A program made the translations under genes and the position numbers. This document shows, piece after piece, positions 60,958 to 64,000 of a stretch of 64,000 nucleotides of DNA; the stretch's first letter is position 1, and every line of letters begins with the position of its first letter. Source of the stretch: Pelagibacterium luteolum (GTDB taxonomy: Bacteria > Pseudomonadota > Alphaproteobacteria > Rhizobiales > Devosiaceae); the NCBI RefSeq assembly GCF_900100665.1, contig NZ_FNCS01000009.1, positions 85,038 through 149,037 on the forward strand, in the 5' to 3' direction. A model generated the notes under the pieces. That model did no database searches and had not been told where the DNA came from. It saw only the letters and a program-made list of their open reading frames with translations.

Positions 60958-62123
60958 TGATTGCGTCCACGACTGTACCCGCATCAAACTTTGTCATCCC
61001 TCTACCTGAGGAAGGTGTTTTTCTTGGCCGCGTCAAGCTGGCCGATGGGGGATATCCGCGGGTTGTGACGGTGCGCGAAGGCAAGGTGCTCGACATCACC
61101 GCCAAGGCCGCGCCGACCGTGCGCGATATTTGCGAGATGGACGATCCGGCAGGCTATGTGGCTTCGGTCGAGGGTAAGGCCGTTGCCGATCTCGATGCGT
61201 TTCTGGCCGGGACGGCCGAAGGGGTGGAATTGCTCTCGCCGGTCGATCTTCAGGCGGTCAAGGCATCGGGTGTGACGTTCGTCGTCAGCCTGCTCGAGCG
61301 GGTGATCGAGGAGCAAGCCAAGGGCGACGCCGGTCGTGCCGATCAACTGCGTGGGGAAATTCTCGAACTTATCGGGGAAGATCTGTCGCAGCTGGTTCCG
61401 GGGTCGGAACAGGCCATGGCGGTCAAGGCCAAGCTTGTCGAAAAGGGTGTCTGGAGCCAGTACCTCGAAGTCGGCATCGGGCCGGACGCCGAAATCTTTA
61501 CCAAGTGCCAGCCAATGGCCAGCGTCGGGCATGGCGCTGAGGTCGGGTTGCATCCGATTTCGACCTGGAACAACCCCGAGCCGGAAGTGGCCGTAGTGGT
61601 TTCGTCCAAGGGCAGGATTGTGGGCGTGACGCTGGGCAACGACGTCAATTTGCGCGACGTAGAAGGGCGCTCTGCGCTGCTCCTGGGCAAGGCGAAGGAT
61701 AACAATGCGTCCGCCGCGCTAGGGCCGTTTATCCGGTTGTTCGATGATGGATTTTCGCTTCAGGACGTAAAAGAGATGGAGATCGGGCTCGAGGTTCGGG
61801 GCGAGGACGGGTTCGTTCTCGACGGGTCGTCGTCGATGAGCCAGATTTCGCGCACGCCCGAAAGCCTTGTGGCCGCAGCGATCGGAGATCATCATCAATA
61901 TCCTGACGGGTTAGTGCTGTATCTAGGGACGATGTTCGCGCCGGTCCAGGACCGCGACGGGGCGGGCAAGGGGTTTACCCACAAGCTCGGCGACGTGGTG
62001 ACGATCTCGACGCCGACCCTCGGCGCTTTGGTCGCTACAGTGCGACATTCGACAGGGTGCCGAGCATGGACCTATGGCACGCGGGCGTTGATGACCGATT
62101 TGGCCAAAGCGGGTTTGATCTAG
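60957..62123 (+). CDS. Fumarylacetoacetate hydrolase-superfamily enzyme (XylX-like)
   Basis: A 388-residue FAH-superfamily enzyme of the long type: GIGPDAEIFTKCQPMASVGHGAEVGLHP near residues 170-195 and PEPEVAVVVSSKGRIVG, which includes the metal-binding Glu. This length and pattern match 2-keto-3-deoxy-sugar-acid dehydratases such as Caulobacter XylX, but other FAH lyases are possible. Start ATG at 60957 overlaps the MaoC stop; GTG 60954 is an alternative. It closes the operon; downstream DNA is decayed. Confidence 0.85.
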   Translation: MIASTTVPASNFVIPLPEEGVFLGRVKLADGGYPRVVTVREGKVLDITAKAAPTVRDICEMDDPAGYVASVEGKAVADLDAFLAGTAEGVELLSPVDLQAVKASGVTFVVSLLERVIEEQAKGDAGRADQLRGEILELIGEDLSQLVPGSEQAMAVKAKLVEKGVWSQYLEVGIGPDAEIFTKCQPMASVGHGAEVGLHPISTWNNPEPEVAVVVSSKGRIVGVTLGNDVNLRDVEGRSALLLGKAKDNNASAALGPFIRLFDDGFSLQDVKEMEIGLEVRGEDGFVLDGSSSMSQISRTPESLVAAAIGDHHQYPDGLVLYLGTMFAPVQDRDGAGKGFTHKLGDVVTISTPTLGALVATVRHSTGCRAWTYGTRALMTDLAKAGLI

Positions 62124-62149
62124 CGCCGCTGTCAGCAATTGCAACTTTT

Positions 62150-62330
62150 CGACCGACTTTGCCCCTGGCGATCGGGGCACAAAATCTCTTTGTGTTGCGT
62201 CAAGGGCTCAAGGAGAGCACGTCGGCCGCAACGGTGTCGGATGCTGGATGTCGGCTTTCTCCAATTCCTCGCCAAAACCGGACTGACCGCAATCGGCCCC
62301 CAATGCGCCGTCCCATTGTAATGGAGAATC
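62150..62330 (+). pseudogene. LysE-family exporter remnant
   Basis: The phrase LAIGAQNLFVLRQGLKE is the N-terminal hallmark of LysE/ArgO exporters. After it the frame shifts (GEHVGRN-like codons in another frame) and quickly runs into stops. Only about 60 codons are recognisable, so this is a broken remnant just after the FAH gene. Confidence 0.6.
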
Positions 62331-62715
62331 CCCCAGCGGATGACTTGATTGGGTTGGGGAGCGGACGAGCGCATGTTCAGGAAACCGCTGCAGCCACCAT
62401 TTGGTCCACAAGGTCATTCTTTGAAACCTGGACGGAGGTGTAGGGGCGCCCCCTGCGCGGCCAATGTTACGAGGTCGGACATCGTGATGGCCTTAGCCCT
62501 ATTATATCGCGGATACGCCGACCCGAGAACTCGTCGGATACTACACGCCCGGGCCCCGACAGGTTTAATCAAGCACACGTCGATTCTAGGATGGCGTCAC
62601 TTTCATCGGTCTAGGTTACAGTCGGTCTACTGTAACATTGCCGGTCGAGAATATGCCCCTCGTGAAGACATATCCAGAATGCCTGCAGCGTCCTTGCAAG
62701 GGCGGGCTCTTGCAG
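62331..62715. other. Decayed intergenic stretch
   Basis: No gene is supported. A perfect 8-bp palindrome, GTTACAGT-cggtct-ACTGTAAC, lies at 62615-62636, near the broken C-terminal end of the recombinase gene. It could be an att or regulatory site. Confidence 0.4.
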
Positions 62716-63675
62716 TCAAGAACCGAACCAAGTTTGCAGCTGATCGAGACGCAGTATGCCGATCTCGGTCACGCGCATACCAGTGTGCGTGGAGATCAAG
62801 GGGGACAAATAGATGTGATCGTCGGCAAAGATTTCAGTTCCGGGCGAATATCTGTGATGGCGTGACGCGCTGCGGACATACACCGGGCACGATGTGACAG
62901 CAGTAATTTCCTCCGGAGAGAGCGGCACCTTTTTGGCACTTGTGGTGACGCGTTTTTTCTCTGCGATCGCAAGAGGCGGTGGTTGATAGTTGTAGAGGCG
63001 CCTATTGTGGCCATGGCGAACTATCCGGGCGATCGCGCCCAAGTAATTGGAGTTGAGTGTTGCTGGCCCAAGTCGTGGATAGGAGTACCCAAGGCGAGCT
63101 TTTCGCGAGTGAAGGCGACGAGGTTCTCTGGACTCTTGGTCCCTCGCTGCAAGGGGATGAACTGGACGAATTCGTAGAGTTCATCCCAGAGCCGTAGTGG
63201 AATCTCAGGCACAAGCATGGTTTGGACCTGCGGGCACAGATCCTCGAATAACCGAACCGCACGCCTGATATTGGTTTGGTCGTCCGAGCCGGTGCCTCCG
63301 CCGTCCCTCTTGAAGTAGTCATCCATGAGGCCCCGCAACGTCGGGATGACATCGCTTTGCTTAGTTCCATTCGACACACTCGGCACAGGCTCAGACGCCG
63401 GGGCTGCAGAAGGCGGAAGCGATAGGATGCTATCGTCGATCTGCGATTGGAATAGAGGAGCCTCCCCGACCTTAGTCGTGGCGGGATTGAACAGGGGCTC
63501 TCCGGCATCACGTTCTCCCCGCTGGTCGTGAAGGGCTTCACCCTGGACCGTAGCGTGGTTGAAGTGAACCAGCTCTTGGTAGATGCCGTCGAGATTTTCG
63601 CCCAGATTCAACTCTTGGCGCGCACGACGAATGATCTTGGCCCCGGCGCTGCCAAAGCGCGACGGCGTATCAGGT
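62716..63675 (-). pseudogene. Tyrosine recombinase (phage integrase), frameshifted and truncated
   Basis: Read on the minus strand, 63675 to about 63030 gives a core-binding SAM-like domain (VIPTLRGLMDDYFKRDGGG, NIRRAVRLFEDLC, GTKSPENLVAFTREKLALG). Then the frame shifts near 63021-63042 into the catalytic domain start (KVPLSPEEITAVTSCPVY, LISTHTGMRVTEIGILRLDQ, with the first catalytic Arg in GMRVTEI). The gene is cut at the N-terminal side by a stop/IS junction near 63675 and has lost the rest of the catalytic domain at the other end. It cannot make an active recombinase. Confidence 0.85.
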
Positions 63676-63685
63676 CAGCTCCAGT

Positions 63686-64000
63686 TGTTGATTGCCGTTG
63701 AGATCTGACCCGGTACTGAGGGATTTTTCCACTGAGATTTGACCCATGTTTGAACGCTATCCTGCTCGTTTTGGGCAGGAGATTGAGGAGTGTTGGACAT
63801 GGCGTTTTTGAGCGTTATCCGGCGCTGGCATTTCCGGGACGGGTTTTCGATCCGGGAGATTTCGCGGCGCACAGGTCTGTCCCGTAATACTATTCGCAAA
63901 TATCTTCGGTCCGATACGGTTGAGCCGAAGTTCAAGGTGCCCGAGCGGCCGAGCAAGATCGATCCGTTTGCCGAGAAGCTGTCAGGCTGGCTGAAGGCTG
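63686..64000 (+). mobile_element. IS21-family element, left end
   Basis: The element probably begins at TGTTGATTGCCG at 63686 and continues past the window. Two internal copies of a TGAGATyTGACCC phrase (about 63699 and 63733) are typical of the multi-repeat IS21 ends. The istA gene starts at 63799. The insertion lies right against the truncated recombinase. The other end is not visible. Confidence 0.75.
63799..64000 (+). CDS. istA: IS21-family transposase IstA, N-terminal part
   Basis: The frame from ATG 63799 (GAGGAG at 63785-63790, eight bases upstream) runs to the window end, 67 codons. It begins MAFLSVIRRWHFRDGFSIRE and contains the helix-turn-helix REISRRTGLSRNTIRKYLRS, the N-terminal domain of IstA transposases. 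The catalytic core lies outside the window. Confidence 0.88.
   Translation, partial: MAFLSVIRRWHFRDGFSIREISRRTGLSRNTIRKYLRSDTVEPKFKVPERPSKIDPFAEKLSGWLKA

Overview
The window is one stretch of GC-rich DNA whose gene families point to an alphaproteobacterium of the Hyphomicrobiales. The markers are an NDUFS6-like zinc-finger protein, DUF3126 beside cysE, DUF2336, a PAS_5 protein next to a PilZ protein, an aa3 oxidase subunit IV and yidD next to an IscU-like gene. A Devosia/Pelagibacterium-like organism is my best guess, from impression only. No rRNA and no CRISPR were seen.

Layout. 1-5.2 kb: a purine/nucleobase salvage cluster (end of an M20 peptidase, adenine deaminase, nucleoside hydrolase, M20 amidohydrolase, phosphoribosyltransferase). 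5.2-6.6 kb: a small lipoprotein and a gene-poor stretch ending in the detached 3' half of a tRNA-Leu(UAA), a probable integration scar. 6.6-15.3 kb: envelope and EF-hand proteins, a CsbD protein, then a tripartite tricarboxylate transporter (tctC-tctB-tctA) with a DctB/DctD-type two-component system. 15.3-38 kb: ordinary chromosome, including gntK/gnd, an MFS pump, a flavin monooxygenase, cysE, a transglutaminase-like peptidase, a cell-wall hydrolase, PilZ/PAS proteins, rhomboid protease, hisI, folE, an IscU-like protein, yidD, thrS, a nitroreductase, a lytic transglycosylase, nadK and an intact tRNA-Thr.

38.2-50.1 kb is accessory DNA that starts at the 3' end of tRNA-Thr. It holds two metallophosphoesterases, an AbiE type IV toxin-antitoxin pair, an HTH protein and a run of eleven tightly overlapping genes for unrecognised, phage-like small proteins. 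One of these has an in-frame amber codon and one is a hidden 43-residue membrane protein. A possible replication initiator, small unknowns and several strong hairpins follow. No intact integrase or structural genes lie inside it.

51.0-62.1 kb is a catabolic island under a LacI-family repressor with two near-identical palindromic operators. One operator precedes a GH88 unsaturated-uronyl hydrolase and an enoyl-CoA hydratase. The other overlaps the sigma70-like promoter of a nine-gene-scale run encoding a DHDPS/KDG-aldolase-family enzyme, a TRAP transporter, an acyl-CoA dehydrogenase, a class III CoA-transferase, a MaoC hydratase and an FAH-family enzyme. Joining sugar-uronate chemistry to CoA-thioester chemistry under one regulator is the most interesting feature here. 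The right edge (62.1-64 kb) is decaying mobile DNA: a LysE remnant and a frameshifted tyrosine recombinase cut off by the left end of an IS21-family element.
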